64,000 nucleotides of DNA from NCBI GenBank assembly GCA_023678885.1, contig CM042985.1, positions 32,868,379 through 32,932,378 on the forward strand. Reading direction: 5' to 3'. This DNA comes from Pogostemon cablin (taxonomy: Eukaryota > Streptophyta > Magnoliopsida > Lamiales > Lamiaceae). The notes beneath the pieces were generated by a model, which ran no database searches, was not told the DNA's origin, and worked only from the letters and a program-made list of their open reading frames with translations. Below, piece by piece: positions 36,754-47,976 of the stretch (its first letter is position 1; each line of letters begins with the position of its first letter). The translations under genes were made by a program, and so were the position numbers.

Positions 36754-39253
36754 CTATATTTTTTTTAGAAAGCCCAAAACCTATTTATTTATTTTTGGCC
36801 CAAGTTGACCTAGATTTGTTTTTAGAGCCCAAAACCTATTTATTTATTTATTTGGCCCAAGTCCAGCCCACTTAAATGGCATAACATGGAAATAAGCCCA
36901 GCCCATTCTAATAGCCTCAACACATATAAAAAAAAAAAGAAAAGAAAGAAAGAAGAGTACGGGAGAAGAAAAGTGAGAAGAACAAAAGAAGGGAAAGAAG
37001 AGAGTGAAGAGGAGAAACCCTTGTTGATCAAATTCTCCCTTACAACCCTCATCCTAGGTGGTTTCTAAGTTGTTTTGAGGTAAGTAATAGGTTAATTAAG
37101 CTTCCTTTCTCCAAGATTTTGTGATTTTGTTGGGTTTTCTTCCTTATATGAGGAAATTCGTAGCTACTGTTCGAACTACTTTCGACATAGCTATTGATCT
37201 CTGAAATTTGTAAACTCAATTTCTATACGTAGCTGAACTCGTTAGCTTTCCGTAGCCACCTGAAACGCCTCCATCCGATTTTTCTACAATTAGTTATGAT
37301 TTTTCTCGTAAACTGCTACTAGGTAATTCGCAGCTGCTGTTCGAACTGATTTTGACATAGCTACTGACCTCAGAAGTTTACAAACTCAATTTCTGTATGT
37401 AGCTGAACGTGTTAGCTTTCTGTAGCCACTTGAAACACCATGATTCGATTTTTCTACAATTAGTTATGATTTTTCTTGTAAACTGCCGCTAGCTGGAAAA
37501 TTTCAGAATAGTTATGTCGAATTCAAATTTACTTCCTATCGTTTTGTTTAAGAAATGATCTGAAACGGGTTATGTGAGATTGGGAGATGATGTTGAGGAG
37601 ATACGGGCTGTTCTTATTTAATATCGACTCGCTCAAGCTCGATTAAGATTTATTTTGACAATGAAAGACGATGTTACCGCTAATAGTTAGTTATATTTGA
37701 TTTGTCTTTAATTGCTCATCTCCTTTCTAGGTAAAGAACCGTCGATGAAGGGCAAAGGACCTACTTCAGACTCCGGAGAGAGTTAATCACTTCCTTGTGA
37801 GTTGATAATTCGGGAACGCCTTCTCTTGTGGGAAGTGTGGACCCTCATTAAATTTGCATTCATTTTATTTTTAGTTAATTGATAACAAAATTATTTTGGT
37901 AATGTGTTATGTGGTAAAGAGTATGATTGGCTCGATTGTTCTAGTTAGAGCCTGATTGGCCTAAGTTGGTCCATTGATTATCTTATATTATTTCATATGG
38001 GTATTGTTGATTTTAACTTATGTTGAAGAGCCTTGCCGGCTCGATATCTGATAGCCTTTATTGCGAATTATTTGCAGATTGATTTCTGGTTATTCTTGTG
38101 ACTTGTGTGCCAATTAAGACTATGACTTGAATTGTTATTTATCTCATGATGCATATGTATACCTGATACCAAGGTTAAGTAGCCTGAATTGGTCACGGTT
38201 CGGGTGAGTTGGAGCGACATTGATTAAGTAGCCCGAATTGTCGCAGTTCGGGTGAGTTAGAGTGACAATCGAGTCGCCCGTGGCTTGGCAAACCCGGGTG
38301 AGTTAGATCTAACGGGGCACCTGTCCATTTGCCAAATACTGATACTTTGGAAGGTGATCGTTAGATGAATCAGTCTATTATAGGCTCAGTCAACGTCACC
38401 AGTGTGGGACATGCATGTCATATATGTTTATATGTTTGATCATTTCAGGGATTACATCGATATTTTATTGTGAATTTTAGCACTTGGTGTGCATTGAGTA
38501 AGAACATTAATGTGCATTTTATCTAGAGTAACGGTGACGGGCTCGGACTGACTCTCGACGGAGAGATCAGTTTGAGGAGGATATTGGCTACCCACGCGTC
38601 TTTTATGTGATAACATCTTGTTTGAACTAATTGTGTATTTGTAAATGCATTCATAGGTTGTATTTTTGTTAAGTTGTATATTAAGTAAACATAATAATTG
38701 ATGTGGAACGAAATATTGGATTTTATGTTATGAACCGCGAGTGGGAGTGCATGCTTCGTATAAGGGTTGGGGTGACCGGCTTATCACCTCACTGAGCTAG
38801 TGGTTTTGCTCACCCCCATCATTTCCTTCCTTTTCAGGCTGTTGATATCATTTTGGTTGGAGGTTTGCCTGTCGTTTGCTCATCATTCGATCGGGGTTTT
38901 GGGTACTTTCTCTTTTATGTTAATTGACGGATCCATTGGCGAGTTTGTTCATTTTATATTTTGTGACCCCCCTTGATGTTCTTTTTGTACTTTCGCGATG
39001 TTACATCGCTCATGTATATTTTCTTCAAACTAAGTTACATCGTGGTATTTTGTACCTTTGTAAATCCTTGTTGATACTTTATGTAATGATGTCCTCGGGT
39101 TGTACCCGTAGTTATCAGTTGTTCAATTCTACAGGTACTTGATAGCAAGCCTTACGTTTTCTATAAACTTTGTGGAGTGGAGTGCACCCATTTCGCGAAA
39201 TTTATGGTTAACGTGGCGGTTGTCGTGTTCTGCCTGCGGGTTGGGGCGTGACA
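36736..39253 (+). repeat. 3' LTR of element B
   Basis: 2518 bp. It shares TATATTTT and TGTTCTTTTT with A's 3' LTR, but also the 4-bp-shorter GGGGTGACCGG with B's own 5' LTR. A private change is TCGCAGTTCGG (about 38240). It ends GTGACA and is followed by CATTA. Confidence 0.92.
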
Positions 39254-42200
39254 CATTATTTGTTGTTTATCCTTTCTTAACTCATAAGGAAACGAGTTCT
39301 TTATTCAATGATTCGATTAAATGAAGAGATAATAAGTCTTCTTACGTCGAATCTATCAAGCATTATATGTTGTTTATCCTTTCTTAACTCATAAAGAAAT
39401 GAGTTCTTTATTCAATGATTCGATTAAACAAAGAGATAATAAGTCTTTGAACGTCGAATATATCATTCATTATATGCTGTTTATCCTTTCTTAACTCATA
39501 AAAAACGAGTTCTTTATTAATGATTCGATTAAACAATGAGATAATGAATCTTAAGACGTCGAATCTATCATACATTATATATTATTTATCCTTTCTTAAC
39601 TCATAAAGAAGTGAGTTTTTTATTCAATGATTCGATTAAACGAAGTGATAATTAGTCTTTAGACGTCGAATCTATCATGCATTATATGTTGTTTATCCTT
39701 TCTTAACTCATAAAGAAACGAATTCTTTATTCAATGATTCTATTAAACGAAGAGATAATAAGTCTTCTAACGTCGAATCTATCATGCATTATATGTTGTT
39801 TATCCTTTCTTAACTCATAAGGAAACATGCTCTTTATTCAATGATTCGTTTAAACGAATACATAATGTGTCTTTAGACATCGAATCTATCATGCAATATA
39901 TGTTGTTTATCCTTTCTTAACTCATAAAGAAAATGAACGTCGAATCTATCATGCATTATATGTTGTTTATCTTTTCTTAACTCATAAAGAGATGAGTTTT
40001 TTATTCAATGGTTCGATCAAACAAAGAGATAATGACTCTTTAGACGGCGAATCTATCATACATCATATATTGTTTATCCTTTCTTATCTCATAAGGAAAG
40101 AAGTTTTTTATTCAATGATTCGTTTAAACTATGTGATAATGAGTCTTTAGACGTCGAATCTATCATGCATTGTATGTTGTTTATCCTTTCTTAACTCATA
40201 AGGAAACGAGTTCTTTATTCAATGATTCGATTAAATGAATAGATAACAAATCTTTAAACGTCGAATCTATCATGAATTATATGTTGTTTATCATTTCTTA
40301 ACTCAAAAAGAAATGAGTTCTTTATTCAATGAATCGATTAAACAAAGAGATAATTACTCTTTAGACGTCGAATTTATCATGCATTATATATTGTTTATCC
40401 TTTCTTAACTCATAAGGAAAGGAGTTTTTTATTCAATGATTCGTTTAAACGAAGTGATAATGAGTCTTTAGACGTCGAATCTATCATGCATTATATTATT
40501 TATCCTTTCTTAACTCATAAGGAAACGAGTTCTTTATTCAATGATTCGATTAAATGAAGAAATAATAAGTCTTTAAACATCGAATCTATCATGCATTATA
40601 TGTTGTTTATCTTTTCTTAACTAATAAAGAAATGAGTTCTTTATTCAATGATTCGATTAAACAAAAGGATAATGACTCTTTAGACGTCGAATCTATCATG
40701 CATTATATATTGTTTATCCTTTCTTAACTCATACGGAAAGAAGTTTTTTATTCAACGATTCGATTAAACGAAGTGATAATGAGTCTTTATACGATGAATC
40801 TATCATGCATTATTTGTTGTTTATCCTTTCTTAACTCATAAGGAAACGAGTTCTTTATTCAATGATTCGATTAAATGAAGAGATAATAAGTCTTCTTACG
40901 TCGAATCTATCAAGCATTATATGTTGTTTATCCTTTCTTAACTCATAAAGAAATGAGTTCTTTATTCAATGATTCGATTAAACAAAGAGATAATAAGTCT
41001 TTGAACGTCGAATATATCATTCATTATATATTATTTATCCTTTCTTAACTCATAAAGAAGTGAGTTTTTTATTCAATGATTCGATTAAACGAAGTGATAA
41101 TTAGTCTTTAGACGTCGAATCTATCATGCATTATATGTTGTTTATCCTTTCTTAACTCATAAAGAAACGAAATCTTTATTCAATGATTCTATTAAACGAA
41201 GAGATAATAAGTCTTCTAACGTCGAATCTATCATGCATTATATGTTGTTTATCCTTTTTTAACTCATAAGGAAACATGCTCTTTATTCAATGATTCGTTT
41301 AAACGAATAGATAATGTGTCTTTAGACATCGAATCTATCATGCAATATATGTTGTTTATCCTTTCTTAACTCATAAAGAAAATGAACGTCGAATCTATCA
41401 TGCATTATATGTTGTTTATCTTTTCTTAACTCATAAAGAGATGAGTTTTTTATTCAATGGTTCGATCAAACAAAGAGATAATGACTCTTTAGACGGCGAA
41501 TCTATCATACATTATATATTGTTTATCCTTTCTTATCTCATAAGGAAAGGAGTTTTTTATTCAATGATTCGTTTAAACTATGTGATAATGAGTCTTTAGA
41601 CGTCGAATCTATCATGCATTGTATGTTGTTTATCCTTTCTTAACTCATAAGGAAACGAGTTCTTTATTCAATGATTCGATTAAATGAATAGATAACAAAT
41701 CTTTAAACGTCGAATCTATCATGAATTATATGTTGTTTATCTTTTCTTAACTCAAAAAGAAATGAGTTCTTTATTAAATGAATCGATTAAACAAAGAGAT
41801 AATTACTCTTTAGACGTCGAATTTATCATGCATTATATATTGTTTATCCTTTCTTAACTCATAAGGAAAGGAGTTTTTTATTCAATGATTCGTTTAAACG
41901 AAGTGATAATGAGTCTTTAGACGTCGAATCTATCATGCATTATATTATTTATCCTTTCTTAACTCATAAGGAAACGAGTTCTTTTTTCAATGATTCGATT
42001 AAATGAAGAAATAATAAGTCTTTAAACATCGAATCTATCATGCATTATATGTTGTTTATCTTTTCTTAACTAATAAAGAAATGAGTTCTTCATTCAATGA
42101 TTCGATTAAACAAAAGGATAATGACTCTTTAGACGTCGAATCTATCATGCATTATATATTGTTTATCCTTTCTTAACTCATACGGAAAGAAGTTTTTTAT

Positions 42201-45200
42201 TCAACGATTCGATTAAACGAAGTGATAATGAGTCTATATACGATGAATCTATCATGCATTATTTGTTGTTTATCCTTTCTTAACTCATAAGGAAACGAGT
42301 TCTTTATTCAATGATTCAATTAAATGAAGAGATAATAAGTCTTCTTACGTCGAATCTATCAAGCATTATATGTTGTTTATCCTTTCTTAACTCATAAAGA
42401 AATGAGTTCTTTATTCAATGACTCGATTAAACAAAGAGATAATAAGTCTTTGAACGTCGAATATATCATTCATTATATGTTGTTTATCCTTTCTTAACTC
42501 ATAAAGAAACGAGTTCTTTATTTAATGATTCGATTAAACAATGAGATAATGAATCTTAAGACGTCGAATCTATCATACATTATATATTATTTATCCTTTC
42601 TTAACTCATAAAGAAGTGAGTTTTTTATTCAATGATTCGATTAAACGAAGTGATAATTAGTCTTTAGACGTCGAATCTATCATGCATTATATGTTGTTTA
42701 TCCTTTCTTAACTCATAAAGAAACGAATTCTTTATTCAATGATTCTATTAAACGAAGAGATAATAAGTCTTCTAACGTCGAATCTATCATGCATTATATG
42801 TTGTTTATCCTTTCTTAACTCATAAGGAAACATGCTCTTTATTCAATGATTCGTTTAAACGAATAGATAATGTGTCTTTAGACATCGAATCTATCATGCA
42901 ATATATGTTGTTTATCCTTTCTTAACTCATAAAGAAAATGAACGTCGAATCTATCATGCATTATATGTTGTTTATCTTTTCTTAACTCATAAAGAGATGA
43001 GTTTTTTATTCAGTTGTTCGATCAAACAAAGAGATAATGACTCTTTAGACGGCGAATCTATCATACATTATATATTGTTTATCCTTTCTTATTTCATAAG
43101 GAAAGGAGTTTTTTATTCAATGATTCGTTTAAACTATGTGATAATGAGTCTTTAGACGTCGAATCTATCATGCATTATATGTTGTTTATCCTTTCTTAAC
43201 TCATAAGGAAACGAGTTCTTTATTCAATGATTCGATTAAATGAATAGATAACAAATCTTTAAACGTCGAATCTATCATGAATTATATGTTGTTTATCTTT
43301 TCTTAACTCAAAAAGAAATGAGTTCTTTATTCAATGAATCGATTAAACAAAGAGATAATTACTCTTTAGACGTCGAATTTATCATGCATTATGTATTGTT
43401 TATCCTTTCTTAACTCATAAGGAAAGGAGATTTTATTCAATGATTCGTTTAAACGAAGTGATAATGAGTCTTTAGACTTCGAATCTATCATGCATTATAT
43501 TATTTATCCTTTCTTAACTCATAAGGAAACGAGTTCTTTATTCAATGATTCGATTAAATGAAGAAATAATAAGTCTTTAAACATCGAATCTATCATGCAT
43601 TATATGTTGTTTATCTTTTCTTAACTAATAAAGAAATGAGTTCTTTATTCAATGATTCGATTAAACAAAAGGATAATGACTCTTTTGACGTCGAATCTAT
43701 CATGCATTATATATTGTTTATCCTTTCTTAACTCATACGGAAAGAAGTTTTTTATTCAACGATTCGATTAAACGAAGTGATAATGAGTCTTTATACGATG
43801 AATCTATCATGCATTATTTGTTGTTTATCCTTTATTAACTCATAAGGAAACGAGTTCTTTATTCAATGATTCGATTAAATGAAGAGATAATAAGTCTCCT
43901 TACGTCGAATCTATCAAGCATTATATGTTGTTTATCCTTTCTTAACTCATAAAGAAATGTGTTCTTTATTCAATGATTCGATTAAACAAAGAGATAATAA
44001 GTCTTTGAACGTCGAATATATCATTCATTATATGTTGTTTATCCTTTCTTAACTCATAAAGAAACGATTTCTTTATTCAATGATTCGATTAAACAAAGAG
44101 ATAATGAGTCTTTAGACATTGAATCTATCATGCATTATATGTTGTTATCTTTTCTTAACTCATAAGGAAACATGTTCTTTATTCAATGATTCGATTAAAT
44201 GAAGGGATAATAAGTCTTTAAACGTCGAATCTATCATGCATTATATGTTGTTTATCCTTTCTCAACTCATAAAGAAATGAGTTTTTTATTCAATGATTCG
44301 ATTAAACGATGTGATAATGAGTCTTTAGATGTTGAAACTATCATGCACTATATGTTGTTTATCCTTTCTTAACTCATAAGGAAATGATTTCTTTATTCAT
44401 TGATTCGATTAAACGATAGATAATAAGTCTTCTTACGTCGAATCTATCATGCATTATATGTTGTTTATCCTTTCTTAACATCATAAGGAAACATGTTCTT
44501 TATTCAATGATTCGTTTAAATGAATAGATAATGAGTCTTTAGACATCGAATCTATCATGCAATATATGTTGTTTATCCTTTCTTAACTCATACAGAAACG
44601 ATTTCTTTATTCAATGATTCGATTAAATGAAGAGATAATAAGTCTATGAACATCGAATCTATCATGCATTATATGTTGTTTATCTTTTCTTAACTCATAA
44701 AGAAATGAATTTTTTATTAATGGTTCGATCAAACAAAGAGATAATGACTCTTTAGACGTCGAATCTATCAAGCATTATATATTGTTTATCCTTTCTTAAC
44801 TCATAAGGAAAGGAGTTTTTTATTCAATGATTTGTTTAAGCGAAGTGATAATGAGTCTTTAGATGTCGAATCTATCATGCATTATATGTTGTTTATCCTT
44901 TCTTAACTCATAAGGAAAAGAGTTTTTTATTCAATGATTCGTTTAAACGAAGTGATAATGAGTCTTTAGACGTCGAATCTATCATGCATTATATTATTTA
45001 TCCTTTCTTAACTCATAAGGAAACGAGTTCTTTATTCAATGATTCGATTAAATGAAGAAATAATAAGTCTTTAAACATCGAATCTATCATGCATTATATG
45101 TTGTTTATCTTTTCTTAACTAATAAAGAAATGAGTTCTTTATTCAATGATTCGATTAAACAAAAGGATAATGACTCTTTAGACGTCGAATCTATCATGCA

Positions 45201-47963
45201 TTATATATTGTTTATCCTTTCTTAACTCATACGGAAAGAAGTTTTTTATTCAACGATTCGATTAAACGAAGTGATAATGAGTCTTTATACGATGAATCTA
45301 TCATGCATTATTTGTTGTTTATCCTTTCTTAACTCATAAGGAAACGAGTTCTTTATTCAATGATTCGATTAAATGAAGAGATAATAAGTCTTCTTACGTC
45401 GAATCTATCAAGCATTATATGTTGTTTATCCTTTCTTAACTCATAAAGAAATGAGTTCTTTATTCAATGATTCGATTAAACAAAGAGATAATAAGTCTTT
45501 GAACGTCGAATATATCATTCATTATATGTTGTTTATCCTTTCTTAACTCATAAAGAAACGAGTTTTTTATTTAATGATTCGATTAAACAATGAGATAATG
45601 AATCTTAAGACGTCGAATCTATCATACATTATATATTATTTATCCTTTCTTAACTCATAAAGAAGTGAGTTTTTTATTCAATGATTCGATTAAACGAAGT
45701 GATAATTAGTCTTTAGACGTCGAATCTATCATGCATTATATGTTGTTTATCCTTTCTTAACTCATAAAGAAACGAATTCTTTATTCAATGATTCTATTAA
45801 ACGAAGAGATAATAAGTCTTCTAACGTCGAATCTATCATGCATTATATGTTGTTTATCCTTTCTTAACTCATAAGGAAACATGCTCTTTATTCAATGATT
45901 CGTTTAAACGAATAGATAATGTGTGTTTAGACATCGAATCTATCATGCAATATATGTTGTTTATCCTTTCTTAACTCATAAAGAAAATGAACGTCGAATC
46001 TATCATGCATTATATGTTGTTTATCTTTTCTTAACTCATAAAGAGATGAGTTTTTTATTCAATGGTTCGATCAAACAAAGAGATAATGACTCTTTAGACG
46101 GCGAATCTATCATACATTATATATTGTTTATCCTTTCTTATCTCATAAGGAAAGGAGTTTTTTATTCAATGATTCGTTTAAACTATGTGATAATGAGTCT
46201 TTAGACGTCGAATCTATCATGCATTGTATGTTGTTTATCCTTTCTTAACTCATAAGGAAACGAGTTCTTTATTCAATGATTTGATTAAATGAATAGATAA
46301 CAAATCTTTAAACGTCGAATCTATCATGAATTATATGTTGTTTATCTTTTCTTAACTCAAAAAGAAATGAGTTCTTTATTCAATGAATCGATTAAACAAA
46401 GAGATAATTACTCTTTAGACGTCGAATTTATCATGCATTATATATTGTTTATCCTTTCTTAACTCATAAGGAAATGAGTTTTTTATTCAATGATTCGTTT
46501 AAACTATGTGATAATGAGTCTTTAGACGTCGAATCTATCATGCATTGTATGTTGTTTATCCTTTCTTAACTCATAAGGAAACGAGTTCTTTATTCAATGA
46601 TTCGATTAAATGAATAGATAACAAATCTTTAAACGTCGAATCTATCATGAATTATATGTTGTTTATCTTTTCTTAACTCAAAAAGAAATGAGTTCTTTAT
46701 TCAATGAATCGATTAAACAAAAGGATAATGACTCTTTAGACGTCGAATCTATCATGCATTATATATTGTTTATCCTTTCTTAACTCATACGGAAAGAAGT
46801 TTTTTATTCAACGATTCGATTAAACGAAGTGATAATGAGTCTTTATACGATGAATCTATCATGCATTATTTGTTGTTTATCCTTTCTTAACTCATAAGGA
46901 AACGAGTTCTTTATTCAATGATTCGATTAAATGAAGAGATAATAAGTCTTCTTACGTCGAATCTATCAAGCATTATATGTTGTTTATTCTTTCTTAACTC
47001 ATAAAGAAATGTGTTCTTTATTCAATGATTCGATTAAACAAAGAGATAATAAGTCTTTGAACGTCGAATATATCATTCATTATATGTTGTTTATCCTTTC
47101 TTAACTCATAAAGAAACGATTTCTTTATTCAATTATTCGATTAAACAAAGGGATAATGAGTCTTTAGACATTGAATCTATCATGCATTATATGTTGTTAT
47201 CTTTTCTTAACTCATAAGGAAACATGTTCTTTATTCAATGATTCGATTAAATGAAGGGATAATAAGTCTTTAAACGTTGAATCTATCATGCATTATATGT
47301 TGTTTATCCTTTCTCAACTCATAAAGAAATGAGTTTTTTAATCAATGATTCGATTAAACGATGTGATAATGAGTCTTTAGATGTTGAAACTATCATGCAC
47401 TATATGTTGTTTATCCTTTCTTAACTCATAAGGAAATGATTTCTTTATTCATTGATTCGATTAAACAATAGATAATAAGTCTTCTTACGTCGAATCTATC
47501 ATGCATTATATGTTGTTTATCCTTTCTTAACTCATAAGGAAACATGTTCTTTTTCAATGATTCGTTTAAATGAATAGATAATGAGTCTTTAGACATCGAA
47601 TCTATCATGCAATATATGTTGTTTATCCTTTCTTAACTCATACAGAAAAGATTTCTTTATTCAATGATTCGATTAAACGAAGAGATAATAAGTCTATGAA
47701 CATCGAATCTATCATGCATTATATGTTGTTTATCTTTTCTTAACTCATAAAGAAATGAATTTTTTATTAATGGTTCGATCAAACAAAGAGATAATGACTC
47801 TTTAGACGTCGAATCTATCAAGCATTATATATTGTTTATCCTTTCTTAACTCATAAGGAAAGGAGTTTTTTATTCAATGATTTGTTTAAGCGAAGTGATA
47901 ATGAGTCTTTAGATGTCGAATCTATCATGCATTATATGTTGTTTATCCTTTCTTAACTCATAA
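39254..47963 (+). repeat. Satellite array 3, forward
   Basis: 8710 bp, about 81 monomers of the 107-bp family. HOR marker CATTA is at 39254, 40808, 42257, 43812, 45306 and 46864, with spacings 1554, 1449, 1555, 1494 and 1558. From about 44 kb onward other monomer types appear (for example GATGTTGAAACTATC, TCTCAACTCATAAAG, TTTGTTTAAGCG) that also occur near the window start and in the reverse array. A three-monomer local duplication with a hybrid monomer lies near 46.15-46.72 kb. No gene seen. Confidence 0.94.
46151..46790 (+). repeat. 320-bp local duplication with hybrid monomer
   Basis: GATTCGTTTAAACTATGTG occurs at about 46169 and again about 46489, 320 bp later, with matching following monomers. 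The second copy ends in a monomer that starts as the AATGAATCGATTAAACAAA type and continues as the AAAGGATAATGAC type (about 46703-46725), a combination not seen in regular units. This is the footprint of unequal exchange between different monomers. Confidence 0.75.
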
Positions 47964-47976
47964 AGAACTCGTTTCC
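47964..47976. other. Satellite orientation switch (13-bp spacer)
   Basis: Forward satellite ends ...TTAACTCATAA at 47963. After AGAACTCGTTTCC the reverse strand begins TTATGAGTTAA at 47977. About 1 kb on each side (nine monomers, roughly 47.0-47.96 and 47.98-48.94 kb) matches monomer by monomer in mirrored order. Monomer differences such as TTATTAATGG versus TTATTCAATGG show the arms are not identical. Confidence 0.92.

Larger units (their letters stand above)
29048..39253 (+). mobile_element. Ty3/gypsy chromovirus, copy B, full length
   Basis: 10206 bp, same structure as copy A: 5' LTR 29048-31567, PBS 31583, gag 31724, candidate intron 33156-33295, pol to 36753, PPT 36720-36730, 3' LTR 36736-39253, with CATTA at 29043-29047 and 39254-39258. 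The internal region is 5168 bp in both copies, with about ten single-base differences that I could find. Shared insertion point and flanking satellite show it arose by duplication of copy A's locus (or the reverse), not by transposition. It is broken by the shared Gag TAG and by a private TAG at 35950-35952; it lacks A's TAA. Confidence 0.95.
26024..40807 (+). repeat. Segmental duplication unit 2 (satellite + element B)
   Basis: Direct tandem copy of unit 1. The offset is 14793 bp at the element 5' end and 14784 bp at its 3' end; the 9-bp difference comes from 4-bp deletions in each LTR of B and a 1-bp homopolymer change. Satellite HOR spacings inside are 1556, 1463 and, after element B, 1554 bp, matching unit 1. 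Exact endpoints cannot be fixed by eye. Confidence 0.8.

Noticed and set aside
29048..39253. Element B as an independent second insertion
   Set aside because: Same target base, same flanking variants and same 5'/3' LTR differences as A make a second transposition event very unlikely.
45923..46204. 93-codon open frame in the satellite
   Set aside because: It is made of satellite monomers, repeats internally with the array, and exists only because stops happen to be missing in adjacent variants. The 107-bp period shifts frame every unit.
47426..47608. 60-codon minus-strand open frame in the satellite
   Set aside because: Same reason: chance frame across two monomers, no coding signature or start context.
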